DNA from: G963676335 sp963676335
Lineage (GTDB): Bacteria > Pseudomonadota > Alphaproteobacteria > Rickettsiales > Rickettsiaceae
Length of the DNA: 64,000 nt
Direction: 5' to 3'
NCBI GenBank assembly: GCA_963676335.1
Contig: OY781057.1
Span: 434,001 to 498,000, forward strand
How positions within the stretch are numbered: position 1 is the stretch's first letter; every line of letters starts with the position of its first letter. A program made the position numbers and the translations under genes. Below are positions 28,652 through 36,981 of this stretch, in pieces. The notes beneath the pieces were generated by a model that was not told the DNA's origin, searched no databases, and saw nothing but the letters and a program-made list of their open reading frames with translations.

Positions 28652-30157
28652 ATGTATAGAATATTATTATTTTTATTTTTTATGTATACTAATTTGGCAT
28701 ATAGTCAACAAGAATACACATGTGTAGATATTCCATATAAAAGCACTTTAGCAAGTGCATGGCATACTAATAAACCCTATGCTTATAAGCAGTTAGTTAA
28801 TAATGGAACGAGTTTAACTGGAATTGATATCGAATTAATTAAATTAATTGCTTCTAAAATAAATATAAATGTTGAATTTCAAGAATTAGATTGGGATAAG
28901 CAGCTTACACAAATAAAGAATGATGAAAAGGATTTAGCATTTGGAGCATCATTTTATGATGAAAGAACTGATTATTCGTATTTTTCTTTACCTTACAGAT
29001 TTGAAGAAAACTCTTTATTTACTCTTAAGGCTAGTGCTAATAATTTATATTACAGTAATATGATTGAATTTTTAGCGCAAGTTAGGTTGCAAAATTATCG
29101 TTTAGGTGTTTTCCCTGGTTATGTGTATGCAGATGAAAAATTAAATGAATTTATTAGAGATCCTAGTAATGAAGATATAATTTTTTATTATCAAGATAAA
29201 GATTCGAGTATACATGCTTTAATGCAAAATGATATTGATGGGTTTATTGCAGATCGAATTTCAGGATCTTCTTTGATTTTATCGAAAAGGCTTGAAGAAA
29301 AGATTGAAAATATTCCTCTAAATATAAAAAAACCTGTTCATATAATTTTTAGTAAAAAAAGTGTGTCTTTAAATACAGTAGAAAATTTTAATAAATCAAT
29401 TAGTAGCGTTATTGGTACCAAAGAATATAAGCAAATTATGCGCAGTTACTTATATCCTGTGTTATTGCTTGAAGTTATTGATTCAAAATGGTTTTATTTG
29501 TTCATAATTATTAGTGCAATTGCATTTTCAATTTCAGGAGTGATGATAGCATTTAAAGAAAAAGCTACATTATTTGGTACTTTTTTATTAGCTATGTTGC
29601 CTACAACAGGAGGGTTAATTCGTGATATAATAACAAACCGCGAAAGAGCTGAAGTTTTAACTTCTTCTTATATGTACTATGTAATAGCGATTGTTTTAGT
29701 AGGATATTTAATAATACAATTTTTGAAAAATTATAATTACCATGAATCAAAAGAGAATTGTTGCTTTTATAATCATTGTATATTAGTTTGCGATGCAATT
29801 GGGCAAAGTAGTGGTATTGTAACAGGAGTAGCAGTTGTAATTGTCTATAGAATAGAGCCTATAGAACTTTGGGGACCATTTTTGGCGTTTATTACTTCTT
29901 ATGGAGGAATAATATTAAGAGATATAGTGATTAATCAAAGCATTAAAAATATTAAATTTTATACAGGAGCAGAGGTTTCAATACTATATGGGAGTATACT
30001 TACTCTAGTCTTAGAAAAAAACGTTTACAGTCTTAATTCAATATCTATAAGTCATATTGTTATTTTTATAACTATAATAGCTTTATTTAGTCATTTAGTA
30101 GTATACTACTTTCACTTTAATAGGATAATAAGTAAAATAGAAAAAATAATATATTAA
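28652..30157 (+). CDS. Fusion of a periplasmic amino-acid-binding-like domain with a TRIC/UPF0126 channel domain
   Basis: Signal peptide at residues 1-19 (MYRILLFLFFMYTNLAYSQ). Residues ~25-265 form a type 3 solute-binding domain: LTGIDIELIKLIASKI, AFGASFYDERTDYSYFSLPY and DIDGFIADR are typical positions. From about residue 280, seven hydrophobic spans form two TRIC/UPF0126 repeats: SGVMIAFKEKATLFGTFLLA with TTGGLIRDI, then SSGIVTGVAVVIVYRIEP with YGGIILRDI. The repeated GG(x)xRD motif is the family signature. The likely function is ligand-gated cation flux, by inference only. It starts 8 bp after flhA. Confidence 0.78.
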   Translation: MYRILLFLFFMYTNLAYSQQEYTCVDIPYKSTLASAWHTNKPYAYKQLVNNGTSLTGIDIELIKLIASKININVEFQELDWDKQLTQIKNDEKDLAFGASFYDERTDYSYFSLPYRFEENSLFTLKASANNLYYSNMIEFLAQVRLQNYRLGVFPGYVYADEKLNEFIRDPSNEDIIFYYQDKDSSIHALMQNDIDGFIADRISGSSLILSKRLEEKIENIPLNIKKPVHIIFSKKSVSLNTVENFNKSISSVIGTKEYKQIMRSYLYPVLLLEVIDSKWFYLFIIISAIAFSISGVMIAFKEKATLFGTFLLAMLPTTGGLIRDIITNRERAEVLTSSYMYYVIAIVLVGYLIIQFLKNYNYHESKENCCFYNHCILVCDAIGQSSGIVTGVAVVIVYRIEPIELWGPFLAFITSYGGIILRDIVINQSIKNIKFYTGAEVSILYGSILTLVLEKNVYSLNSISISHIVIFITIIALFSHLVVYYFHFNRIISKIEKIIY

Positions 30158-30161
30158 AATT

Positions 30162-30791
30162 ATGTCAATACATATTATTTTAAAGTTAGTTATTTTTGCT
30201 GGAATTTCTTTGTTTTTAATAAATAAATTAATTTCTGTATTAGGACGAATTGATGATAATGATCTAGCTAAATCACATTTTGGTGAACATGGGGAAAACT
30301 CTAATATGAAAGATGTAACTAATAGCAGTGTTATGGAAAATGATTTTTTGAAATCTAATTTTACAAAAGAAAATTTGTCAAAATATTTTGTAGAAGAAGA
30401 TCAACTTGTAGGGCTTAAATCAGAATTAATAAATTTAGCTCTTAAAATTCCTACATTTGATATAGGTAAATTTATTAATAGTACTAAAATTGCATGGCAA
30501 ATGATTATTAAGTCTACTCAAGAAAAAAATGAAACTGTTTTAAAAATGCTTATTGATAAGAGATTTTTTAATAAATTTAAAGAAGAGAATGAATCAGATT
30601 TTTTAGATGTTAATACAGATATAGAAGATTTAATTGCAAAAATAATCCATATTAATTTTTTTGGAAATGAGGTATTTATTAAAATAATTTTTAATAAATC
30701 TCTTGCTAATTTTAAACAAGAATGGGTTTTTAATAAAAACTTTAAAAATAAAGGGGTTGAATGGTATTTAAGCAGTATAGATAAATTATAA
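30162..30791 (+). CDS. Tim44-like domain protein
   Basis: 209 residues. One N-terminal membrane segment (IHIILKLVIFAGISLFLI) is followed by a polar linker containing LISVLGR, then a Tim44-like domain at about residues 90-209 that ends EWVFNKNFKNKGVEWYLSSI. Alphaproteobacterial homologues of mitochondrial Tim44 share this plan: an anchor, a VLGR linker, then the domain. The role is presumably membrane-linked chaperoning. It is 4 bp after the SBP-TRIC gene. Confidence 0.8.
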   Translation: MSIHIILKLVIFAGISLFLINKLISVLGRIDDNDLAKSHFGEHGENSNMKDVTNSSVMENDFLKSNFTKENLSKYFVEEDQLVGLKSELINLALKIPTFDIGKFINSTKIAWQMIIKSTQEKNETVLKMLIDKRFFNKFKEENESDFLDVNTDIEDLIAKIIHINFFGNEVFIKIIFNKSLANFKQEWVFNKNFKNKGVEWYLSSIDKL

Positions 30792-30811
30792 AAATGAATT
30801 TACCCCCTATA

Positions 30812-30854
30812 ACGCCGCAAAGTCCCTAGTTTTAACTACGGGGATATAAGGCGG
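30812..30854. repeat. Nested hairpin, possibly a remnant IS200/IS605-type end
   Basis: An outer stem (ACGCC with GGCGGT) encloses an inner hairpin CCCTAGT-TTTA-ACTACGGG with one bulged C. Similar nested CCC/GGG hairpins with GCGGC flanks occur at the right ends of IS200/IS605 elements. No TnpA or TnpB frame is recognisable next to it, so this remains a weak call. A structured terminator after the Tim44-like gene is an alternative, though no T-tract follows. Confidence 0.3.
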
Positions 30855-30919
30855 TCTACTAAGAGTCTTGACAAAAGAATGAGAAGGCTGTAATTTTTAG
30901 TTATATGCGACTTTAATAA

Positions 30920-31027
30920 TCAATTGATGAAAATACTGTAAAAATACTTGTTATAAGAAACGCAGATGTTAATCAACCAATGTACGATCATGATACATTA
31001 CATCTATTAAGTTTTGATACATGTTAA
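30920..31027 (+). pseudogene. Ankyrin-repeat gene remnant
   Basis: Between two stops this frame reads SIDENTVKILVIRNADVNQ followed by PMYDHDTLHLLSFDTC. This fits the ankyrin consensus (x-I-V-K-L-L-I-x-x-G-A-D-V-N, then D-G-x-T-P-L-H-L-A) over about one repeat. No start codon, no continuing frame on either side and short length show it is a relic. The rest of 30855-31331 holds no gene I can support. Confidence 0.5.
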
Positions 31028-31331
31028 ACGTAATGCGTTTGTAATCCTCTAGATGATATTTATTGTATAAAAGGGCAACTATTTTAACAGAGTTGTCTAT
31101 TGTTAATAAAAATAAAATTGTATTTCCATTTGTATTTTTTGTGAAAAATATGCAAGTGCCTCATGTTATAGAACAAAAGGTATTTTGAGTAAAAACTTTT
31201 GTGCAAAAAGCTGGGTTTAGTCAAAAATATTACTTAGACAGGTTAATACTGGAATCAGTTATTTTTATTGTACGAATTTTGGATAAGAAAAAGTGTCATA
31301 GTGCAATAAGATAAAATTTTTTTAGGATTTT

Positions 31332-32141
31332 TTAATATATTAAAGCTAAAGAGATATATTGAGAAATACTTAATTCACTAGGTCTACTAAAAGGATTTAT
31401 TTGTAATGCTTCTAATTGATTTAAAGTATTAGGAATACAATCTTTTAGTGTTGTTTTAATCATTTTTCTTTGTTGTTGAAAAACAGCTCTAGTAATAATC
31501 TGTAATTTTTCTAATAATGAATCTTCTATATCTGAAAGAAATTGCATATGTACTATGCTAGATTTTACTTTTGGTGGAGGAATAAACGCTGAAGCATGTA
31601 TAACAAAATGAGTTTTAATAGTAGCAATACTCTGAACTATAACACTTATCTTCCCATAATTTTTATTTCCTACTTTAGCACATAACCTATCTGCTACTTC
31701 TTTTTGCAGCATTAAAGTCATACTTTTAATTTTACCTCTAATACGAATCCACTGAAATAACAATACTGTACTAATCTGATAAGGTAAATTAGATATAATA
31801 ATAATATCTGAATCAATCACTAATTCAGATAAATTAATTAATAATGCATCTCCATGTATTAAAGTTAAATTTGGATACACCTCTTTGATATCTTCTAACA
31901 ATGGAATAAATTGTTTGTCTTTTTCTATAGCTATTAATATTTTAGGATTTTGAGCCAATATAGTTCTTGTTAGCCCCCCAGGACCAGGCCCTATTTCTAT
32001 TACGGTTTTATTAGTAATATCTCCAGCTATTTTAACAATTTTACTACATAAATTTTCATGTATTAAAAAATGTTGACCAAGCTTTTTATAAGATTGTATA
32101 GAATGTTTTTTTATATGCGCCGATATTGAGGGTAAATTCAT
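31332..32141 (-). CDS. rsmA: 16S rRNA dimethyladenosine transferase (KsgA)
   Basis: Dimethylates the two adjacent adenosines near the 3' end of 16S rRNA during 30S maturation. YKKLGQHFLI opens the domain, VIEIGPGPGGLT is the SAM-binding loop, and ISNLPYQIST is the N6-adenine methyltransferase catalytic motif. FIPPPKVKSSIV is the family signature before the C-terminal helical domain. 269 residues is normal. It follows rnpA by 11 bp. Confidence 0.97.
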   Translation of the reverse strand: MNLPSISAHIKKHSIQSYKKLGQHFLIHENLCSKIVKIAGDITNKTVIEIGPGPGGLTRTILAQNPKILIAIEKDKQFIPLLEDIKEVYPNLTLIHGDALLINLSELVIDSDIIIISNLPYQISTVLLFQWIRIRGKIKSMTLMLQKEVADRLCAKVGNKNYGKISVIVQSIATIKTHFVIHASAFIPPPKVKSSIVHMQFLSDIEDSLLEKLQIITRAVFQQQRKMIKTTLKDCIPNTLNQLEALQINPFSRPSELSISQYISLALIY

Positions 32142-32152
32142 TTGTAACTTTA

Positions 32153-32536
32153 TTATTTCTTATTTAAATAAATTATTCCTTTAGCCATATCTTTTTCAAG
32201 AAGATCAAATTTTGCTTTTTCACAATTAGTTCTACCTATACATAAATACATTTGTTTTGAAGGAATTAAAAACCGATTAATGCTTGTTATTAACAACACT
32301 CGCAATCTTCTTTTTATTTTATTTCGTATTACGGCATTACCTACTCTTTTTGTAGCTTTTATACTATAGTAGATTATATTATCATCAATGTCATTAGCAT
32401 GGCATTTTACTACAATAAAATAGGTGCTTACATACTTAACTCCAGAAATTTTTAATAAATCGAAATCTTTCTTCTTCGATAGAGTAATAAATTTATATTT
32501 CTCCTGATTATTTAGATTTTGATAAATACTAATCAT
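32153..32536 (-). CDS. rnpA: Ribonuclease P protein component
   Basis: Protein cofactor of RNase P for tRNA 5' maturation. The RNR signature reads KATKRVGNAVIRNKIKRRLRVL, preceded by the usual N-terminal strand ITLSKKKDFDLL. 127 residues is normal. rpmH, its usual upstream partner, is not in this window: the space to tsf is only 32 bases. An ATG further inside is possible, as the first ~12 residues are not conserved. Confidence 0.9.
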   Translation of the reverse strand: MISIYQNLNNQEKYKFITLSKKKDFDLLKISGVKYVSTYFIVVKCHANDIDDNIIYYSIKATKRVGNAVIRNKIKRRLRVLLITSINRFLIPSKQMYLCIGRTNCEKAKFDLLEKDMAKGIIYLNKK

Positions 32537-32568
32537 TCAAAAAAAATATTTTTTCTCTATATAAATAC

Positions 32569-33411
32569 TTATAAAGAAAAACGTACAAAGTTTTCAATAC
32601 GAATTGTAGTTTTTAATTTTTGTTCTAAATTTAGAATTATGTTAGATATTGTATTCTTTCCATCCTTAATGAACACTTGTTCTAATAAAGTAACTTCTTC
32701 TATCCATGATGCAATCTGTTCATCTAATAATTTTTGACTAACTTCTTCTAAAGAATTTTGTTTAATTTTCAAGATTTCTTGAGAAATAATTTCATTAGGA
32801 ATACTGCTTGCTTGTAAAAATTTAGGATTCCTAGCTGTAATATGCATTGCTAAATCTTTAGCTAAACTGGAAGTATCGTCATTCACTAATTCAGTATTCA
32901 CTATAACTAACGCTGCTATCCTACCTAACCCAGGACTTACGGCATTATGAACATAACTCCCGATAATTCCTTTTTTTGTTTTTAATTGTGCCATACGGCT
33001 TAATTCTAATTTTTCACCAGTAATGCTACTTATTTCAATAACTTCATCTTTCACTGTTTGACCTGAGGAAAGCTTCATTTTATGTAAATCCTCAATATTA
33101 TTACATTGTAAAGCTGCTATACAAATTTTTTTAACTAAATTTTGAAATTTTTCATTACGCGCAAGAAAATCAGTTTCAGAGTTTACTTCTACGAGTACCC
33201 CCATTTTATTGTCATCACTGACCATAGCAGCAACAATACCTTCTGTTGCAACCCTATTAGATTTCTTCATTACTGAAGAATATCCTTTAAGCTTTAAAAC
33301 TTCTCTTGCTTTTTCTAAGTTACCTTGAGCTTCAATTAATGCTTTTTTACATTCCATGATTCCAGCTCCACTAATTTCTCTTAATTCTTTAATGAGGGAA
33401 GAATTAATCAT
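32569..33411 (-). CDS. tsf: Elongation factor Ts
   Basis: Nucleotide exchange factor for EF-Tu. The N-terminal UBA-like domain reads IKELREISGAGIMECKKAL, with the dimer-core motif ETDFLARNEKF downstream. 280 residues is within the bacterial range. It overlaps rpsB by 4 bp (ATGA type), the classic rpsB-tsf operon. Confidence 0.97.
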   Translation of the reverse strand: MINSSLIKELREISGAGIMECKKALIEAQGNLEKAREVLKLKGYSSVMKKSNRVATEGIVAAMVSDDNKMGVLVEVNSETDFLARNEKFQNLVKKICIAALQCNNIEDLHKMKLSSGQTVKDEVIEISSITGEKLELSRMAQLKTKKGIIGSYVHNAVSPGLGRIAALVIVNTELVNDDTSSLAKDLAMHITARNPKFLQASSIPNEIISQEILKIKQNSLEEVSQKLLDEQIASWIEEVTLLEQVFIKDGKNTISNIILNLEQKLKTTIRIENFVRFSL

Positions 33412-34295
33412 AATGTTTTTTCTTTTTGATTATTTAAATTATTACCTAAATATTGTTCAAATTCTTGATTTTGTGTATCATTTTCTACTGTAGATTTCGT
33501 AACTTTTTTTGAGCCCTTTAATTTTGTAATTTTACGGAAATTTTTATTTTGAGTTCCTTGATCTAATGAAGCGCCTATATCTACACCAGATGCTATTAGG
33601 CTATCTTCTATACCTGCTAAAACTGCATTAGAAAATAACTCACAATATAAATTAATTGATTTTATTGCATCATCATTACCAGGAACTGGATAATCAATTC
33701 CATCTGGATCGGAATTTGTATCTAATATAGCAACTATTGGTATAGATAGTTTTTTAGCTTCCGTTATCGCTAAACTTTCTTTATTAGAATCAATAATAAC
33801 TAATAAATCTGGTTTTCCTCCTATCTTTCGGATTCCACCTAGAGAACGGATTAATTTATCTCTTTTTCTTGTTATATCAAGAAGCTCTTTTTTTGTAAAA
33901 ATAGAAGAATTTTCTTGTTGAGACTCTAAAGATTTTTCTAATTTTTCTAATTTTTTAATAGATTTTGACACTGTTTGCCAATTTGTCAGCATGCCTCCAA
34001 GCCATCTATGATTTACATAATACTGTCCACACTTTTCTGCACACTGTGCGATAGATTCTCTTGCTTGTTGTTTAGTTGCTACAAATAAGATACGTCCATT
34101 TTTTTTTACAGTATTATGAATAGCTTGTAATGCTATTTTAAATAGTCCTAAAGTTTGTTGTAAATTAATAATATGAACTCCATTACTGATACCATATATA
34201 TATGGCAACATTTTAGGATTCCAACGATTTTGTTTGTGTCCCCAATGTACTCCTCCGTCGAGAAGTTGAGTAATTGTTAATTCTTGATCTTTCAC
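33408..34295 (-). CDS. rpsB: 30S ribosomal protein S2
   Basis: GVHWGHKQNRWNPKMLPYI and HRWLGGMLTNW are S2 signatures, and PIVAILDTNSDPDGIDYPVPGND is the conserved C-terminal core. The start is a GTG, chosen because a strong GGAGG lies four bases before it and the frame begins with the conserved MKDQELTITQLL. The C-terminus carries an extra charged tail of about 50 residues. It is preceded by a structured A/T-rich leader. Confidence 0.96.
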   Translation of the reverse strand: MKDQELTITQLLDGGVHWGHKQNRWNPKMLPYIYGISNGVHIINLQQTLGLFKIALQAIHNTVKKNGRILFVATKQQARESIAQCAEKCGQYYVNHRWLGGMLTNWQTVSKSIKKLEKLEKSLESQQENSSIFTKKELLDITRKRDKLIRSLGGIRKIGGKPDLLVIIDSNKESLAITEAKKLSIPIVAILDTNSDPDGIDYPVPGNDDAIKSINLYCELFSNAVLAGIEDSLIASGVDIGASLDQGTQNKNFRKITKLKGSKKVTKSTVENDTQNQEFEQYLGNNLNNQKEKTL

Positions 34296-34317
34296 TTTTC
34301 CTCCATAGTTAGTTATT

Positions 34318-34371
34318 CACCCGTAAAATTAACTCTTTTTTATAAAAAGACTAACTAAATTTTTTTACGTG
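34318..34371 (-). promoter_or_regulatory. Candidate structured leader of rpsB
   Basis: On the minus strand this stretch, just upstream of the rpsB ribosome binding site, can fold into a stem of CACGTAAAA with TTTTACGGGTG enclosing a second stem of CTTTTTATAAAAAAG. S2 represses its own operon through its leader in other bacteria, so an autoregulatory element is plausible. A/T-richness makes chance pairing likely, and no conserved r-leader motif was identified. Confidence 0.3.
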
Positions 34372-34499
34372 ATTTATATCATATAAATATTTACATAAGT
34401 TTAGAATATTTTTTTTATAATGTAAACAGGATGTTCCCACTTAATTTAAACAACAATAGGATTTTCATATTTCTTTCTTCATTTTAATTTAAAGTTCAA

Positions 34500-34919
34500 T
34501 TATTCTACTATGTCCTCATATATCAAACCTGATACGCAGCTAACTGAGAAAGAGTCAGGATGTATTCGATCTCCTACATCAAAAGATGTTATATCAATAA
34601 TATCATTATACTCATTGCCTTTGTCTATAAATAATTTAACTAAATTTTCTACATTCTTTGAAGATTCTGGAGATTTATCACCTCCTACAATAGATACTCT
34701 AATTGGGTTCTTAGCTTTATCTATACCAAATTTTTCAAAAAAATCGCGAAATTGTTCTTCATTTAAATTTCTTGCTAATCCTACTTTATCCAGCTCAGGA
34801 GAAAAACAAACAAAAGCAATTTCTTTTTCTAGATTTTTAGTATAAAGGATCATTTCATTCCAGATATTTTCGATTTTGTATTCAGATGTTTTAATTTCTT
34901 TAATTTCTTTTTTTTTCAT
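34500..34919 (-). CDS. Small CheD/NTAN1-fold-like protein lacking catalytic residues
   Basis: 139 residues. After a lysine-rich start, IRVSIVGGDKS at ~73-83, SKNVENLVKLFI, then ITSFDVGDRIHPDSFSVSCVSG mirror the second half of the CheD-like domain in the neighbouring TPR protein (EVYLVGG, ENIKK, ISTDIGGDKSIPSAIVF, NGK). The first half aligns too, but the catalytic Cys and His positions read IAFVC and LARN, so they are lost. Its ATG overlaps the stop of the gene before it by ATGA, so it is translationally coupled. A regulatory or immunity-like partner is speculation. Confidence 0.5.
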   Translation of the reverse strand: MKKKEIKEIKTSEYKIENIWNEMILYTKNLEKEIAFVCFSPELDKVGLARNLNEEQFRDFFEKFGIDKAKNPIRVSIVGGDKSPESSKNVENLVKLFIDKGNEYNDIIDITSFDVGDRIHPDSFSVSCVSGLIYEDIVE

Positions 34920-35998
34920 ATTGATTTATCTCTTTTAGGTTTTTGGGAAGTATTGACGTGAGAAAAAGTTGATGTATCATTTTGCACTGAGTATTTTCTT
35001 ATTGCTTTATTTATTTTATTTATTTCATCATTTGTTTTTTTATTTATTTTATTTGCCACATTTTTTAAAATTTGAGGATTTGAATTAATATTCAAAGTTT
35101 CTTTACTCCAAAAAGTAGATTTTTTTATTTTAAAAGATTCACGAATAGAACTTTCTATAACCTTATCAACATCATTGATTTTATCAATATTGGATGTTAT
35201 AGTTTTTTTTATGTTTTCTCTTAATTTATCAAATTCTTTTTTATTATAATTTAGTGGTTTTCCATTTTTATCTTTAAGTGAATTGATTTTATTATATAAT
35301 TCATTATCGATAGCTTCACGTGCATGAAGTGATTTATTAAAATTACCCTTAGAGTATCCTTGTAAATCCTTTAAAATTTGAGGATTAGGATCAATATTCA
35401 AAGTTTCTTTACTCCCGAAAGTAGATTTTTTTATTTTAAAAGATTCACGAATAGAAATTTCTATAACCTTATTAAGATCATTAATTTTATCAATATTGGA
35501 TGTTATAGTTTTTTTTATGTTGTCTCTTAATTTATCAAATTCTTTTTTATTATAAGATGAATTAATTGTAAGCAGTATAGCATTTAAACTTTTATCTACG
35601 TCGTTTTCTACTTTAATTTGTTCATATGCGTCTTTTTCTGTTTTAATTTGTTTATCTATATTATCTTTTTTTAATTTAAATTGAGGGTCTTCTTTACAAA
35701 AATAATCAACTATATGAATTAATCCTTCATTAATAACATTAGCTTGCCAAAATCCCATTGCGGAAAATTTTTTACCAAAATTGGTTTTGTAATATTGTAG
35801 TATATTATCTTTTTCTTTATCAGTAAACATTACTTTGGATACATTATTATTTCCATTTTTAATCTCAAATACAAGATGTAATTCTACTGCATTATCTTTT
35901 AAAGTCTCTATGGCGTTCTTTATATTTCTTTTTCTAATTTCATCATTAACTATTCCGGGTACTGCATGCTCTAATTTTCCATTTTTGGGATCGAACAC
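34916..35998 (-). CDS. Downstream part of a frame-split TPR/CheD-like protein
   Basis: 360 residues if started at the GTG at 35998. In the same frame, upstream of that start, the sequence reads ISTDIGGDKSIPSAIVFDPKNG, which completes the CheD-like domain begun in the previous reading frame. Removing one base from the run of nine A (36082-36090 on this strand) joins both into a single 678-residue protein. Residues ~30-150 are a helical, charged region. Residues 149-210 and 251-312 are near-identical 62-residue modules (YNKKEFDKLR ... NPQILK). The C-terminus is polar. No known family was recognised for the repeats. Confidence 0.6.
   Translation of the reverse strand: MFDPKNGKLEHAVPGIVNDEIRKRNIKNAIETLKDNAVELHLVFEIKNGNNNVSKVMFTDKEKDNILQYYKTNFGKKFSAMGFWQANVINEGLIHIVDYFCKEDPQFKLKKDNIDKQIKTEKDAYEQIKVENDVDKSLNAILLTINSSYNKKEFDKLRDNIKKTITSNIDKINDLNKVIEISIRESFKIKKSTFGSKETLNIDPNPQILKDLQGYSKGNFNKSLHAREAIDNELYNKINSLKDKNGKPLNYNKKEFDKLRENIKKTITSNIDKINDVDKVIESSIRESFKIKKSTFWSKETLNINSNPQILKNVANKINKKTNDEINKINKAIRKYSVQNDTSTFSHVNTSQKPKRDKSI
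35063..35554 (-). repeat. Two near-identical 186-bp coding modules, 306 bp apart
   Basis: Copies at 35369-35554 and 35063-35248 encode YNKKEFDKLR(D/E)NIKKTITSN, then IDKIND, (K)VIE.SIRESFKIKKSTF, SKETLNI and NPQILK with only a few substitutions. The high DNA identity points to recent duplication or gene conversion inside one gene. Confidence 0.85.
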
Positions 35999-36071
35999 AA
36001 TAGCAGAAGGTATAGATTTATCTCCTCCTATATCTGTTGATATTATATTTAAATTAGTATGTTTAGATAAT

Positions 36072-36953
36072 TCATTTTTTATTTTTTTTTATGTTTTCAT
36101 CAGAAACCAAAGGTGAGTTTGGATCATTATTAAGTTTCTCTTTTTTATCTCTTCCTCCTACCAAATAAACTTCTAAACTATGATCTTTAGGAAATTTATC
36201 AATTACATCGTTTGAAATCGATTCTGGTTTAGTAAAGCGATCTACATGAGCTAATGCGGTTTCTTTTGTTAAAGGATCGCGTATAATTACAACAACACAT
36301 TGTTGTATATTATCTGTACCAATTTTTTCATTATCTGAAAAGCCTACTTCACTTTGATTAATTTTATGTGCGGCATAGTTTATTGGTCCTTGCAAGAGTT
36401 TATAAGATTGACTATAGTGAGTAACTGATTTTTCTTTATCTCCTTTATTTTTATATATCTCTCCAAGAGCTAAACGAGATTCTAATTCTTTTTGACTATC
36501 TTTATTTTTAATAGCCTCTAGTAGATTTTTTCCTTGCTTATTTTGAAAATCATCTAAATTATCTTTTTGTAAATAAATTGTAGTAAGGTTTGTAGTAGCT
36601 TTTTCTAAAGTAAAAAAATTTTTGCCCTTTGATGCCAGGTCTATTGCCTTTTCAAAATTTTCTTGAGCTTCTGAAAGTTTTTTTATATTTAAATAATTTT
36701 GTCCGATAGCGTCATAAAGAATAGCTTTAGTAGCACCATCTAGTTGAAGATCTATTGCTTTTTTATAATATATATCTGCATCTTTAAAATTACCTGCGAT
36801 TAAAGAATTGTTTCCTTTTTCTAATTCCATAATTTCATTTGGAGAATATCCATTAAATTTATATTCATTATACGTAGGAAAGCTTGACGGTAGCTTGTTA
36901 AGTTCTTCTATTTTTTTAGAAATATCAATATCATTTATATTATTTTTTGACAT
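36072..36953 (-). CDS. TPR protein with N-terminal half of a CheD/NTAN1-like deamidase domain
   Basis: 293 residues. Residues ~40-190 are tetratricopeptide repeats (LIAGNFKDADIYYKKAIDLQ; YLNIKKLSEAQENFEKAIDL; LALGEIYKNKGDKEKSVTHY). From ~208 the sequence resembles CheD: T213, C219 and H236 keep the exact T-x5-C-x16-H spacing of the CheD catalytic triad (T. maritima T21, C27, H44), in CVVVIIRDPLTKETALAHVD, then LEVYLVGGRD. NTAN1 has the same core. The frame stops just after DENIKKNKK, because of the nine-A run, while the domain continues in the next frame. Possibly an effector-type deamidase; that is inference. Confidence 0.62.
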   Translation of the reverse strand: MSKNNINDIDISKKIEELNKLPSSFPTYNEYKFNGYSPNEIMELEKGNNSLIAGNFKDADIYYKKAIDLQLDGATKAILYDAIGQNYLNIKKLSEAQENFEKAIDLASKGKNFFTLEKATTNLTTIYLQKDNLDDFQNKQGKNLLEAIKNKDSQKELESRLALGEIYKNKGDKEKSVTHYSQSYKLLQGPINYAAHKINQSEVGFSDNEKIGTDNIQQCVVVIIRDPLTKETALAHVDRFTKPESISNDVIDKFPKDHSLEVYLVGGRDKKEKLNNDPNSPLVSDENIKKNKK

Positions 36954-36981
36954 TATTATTAATATTTTAGGATATATATAA

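Noticed and set aside
30812..30854. Possible TnpB guide RNA (omega RNA)
   Set aside because: Only the hairpin resembles such an end; there is no TnpB frame or remnant beside it, so no functional call is justified.
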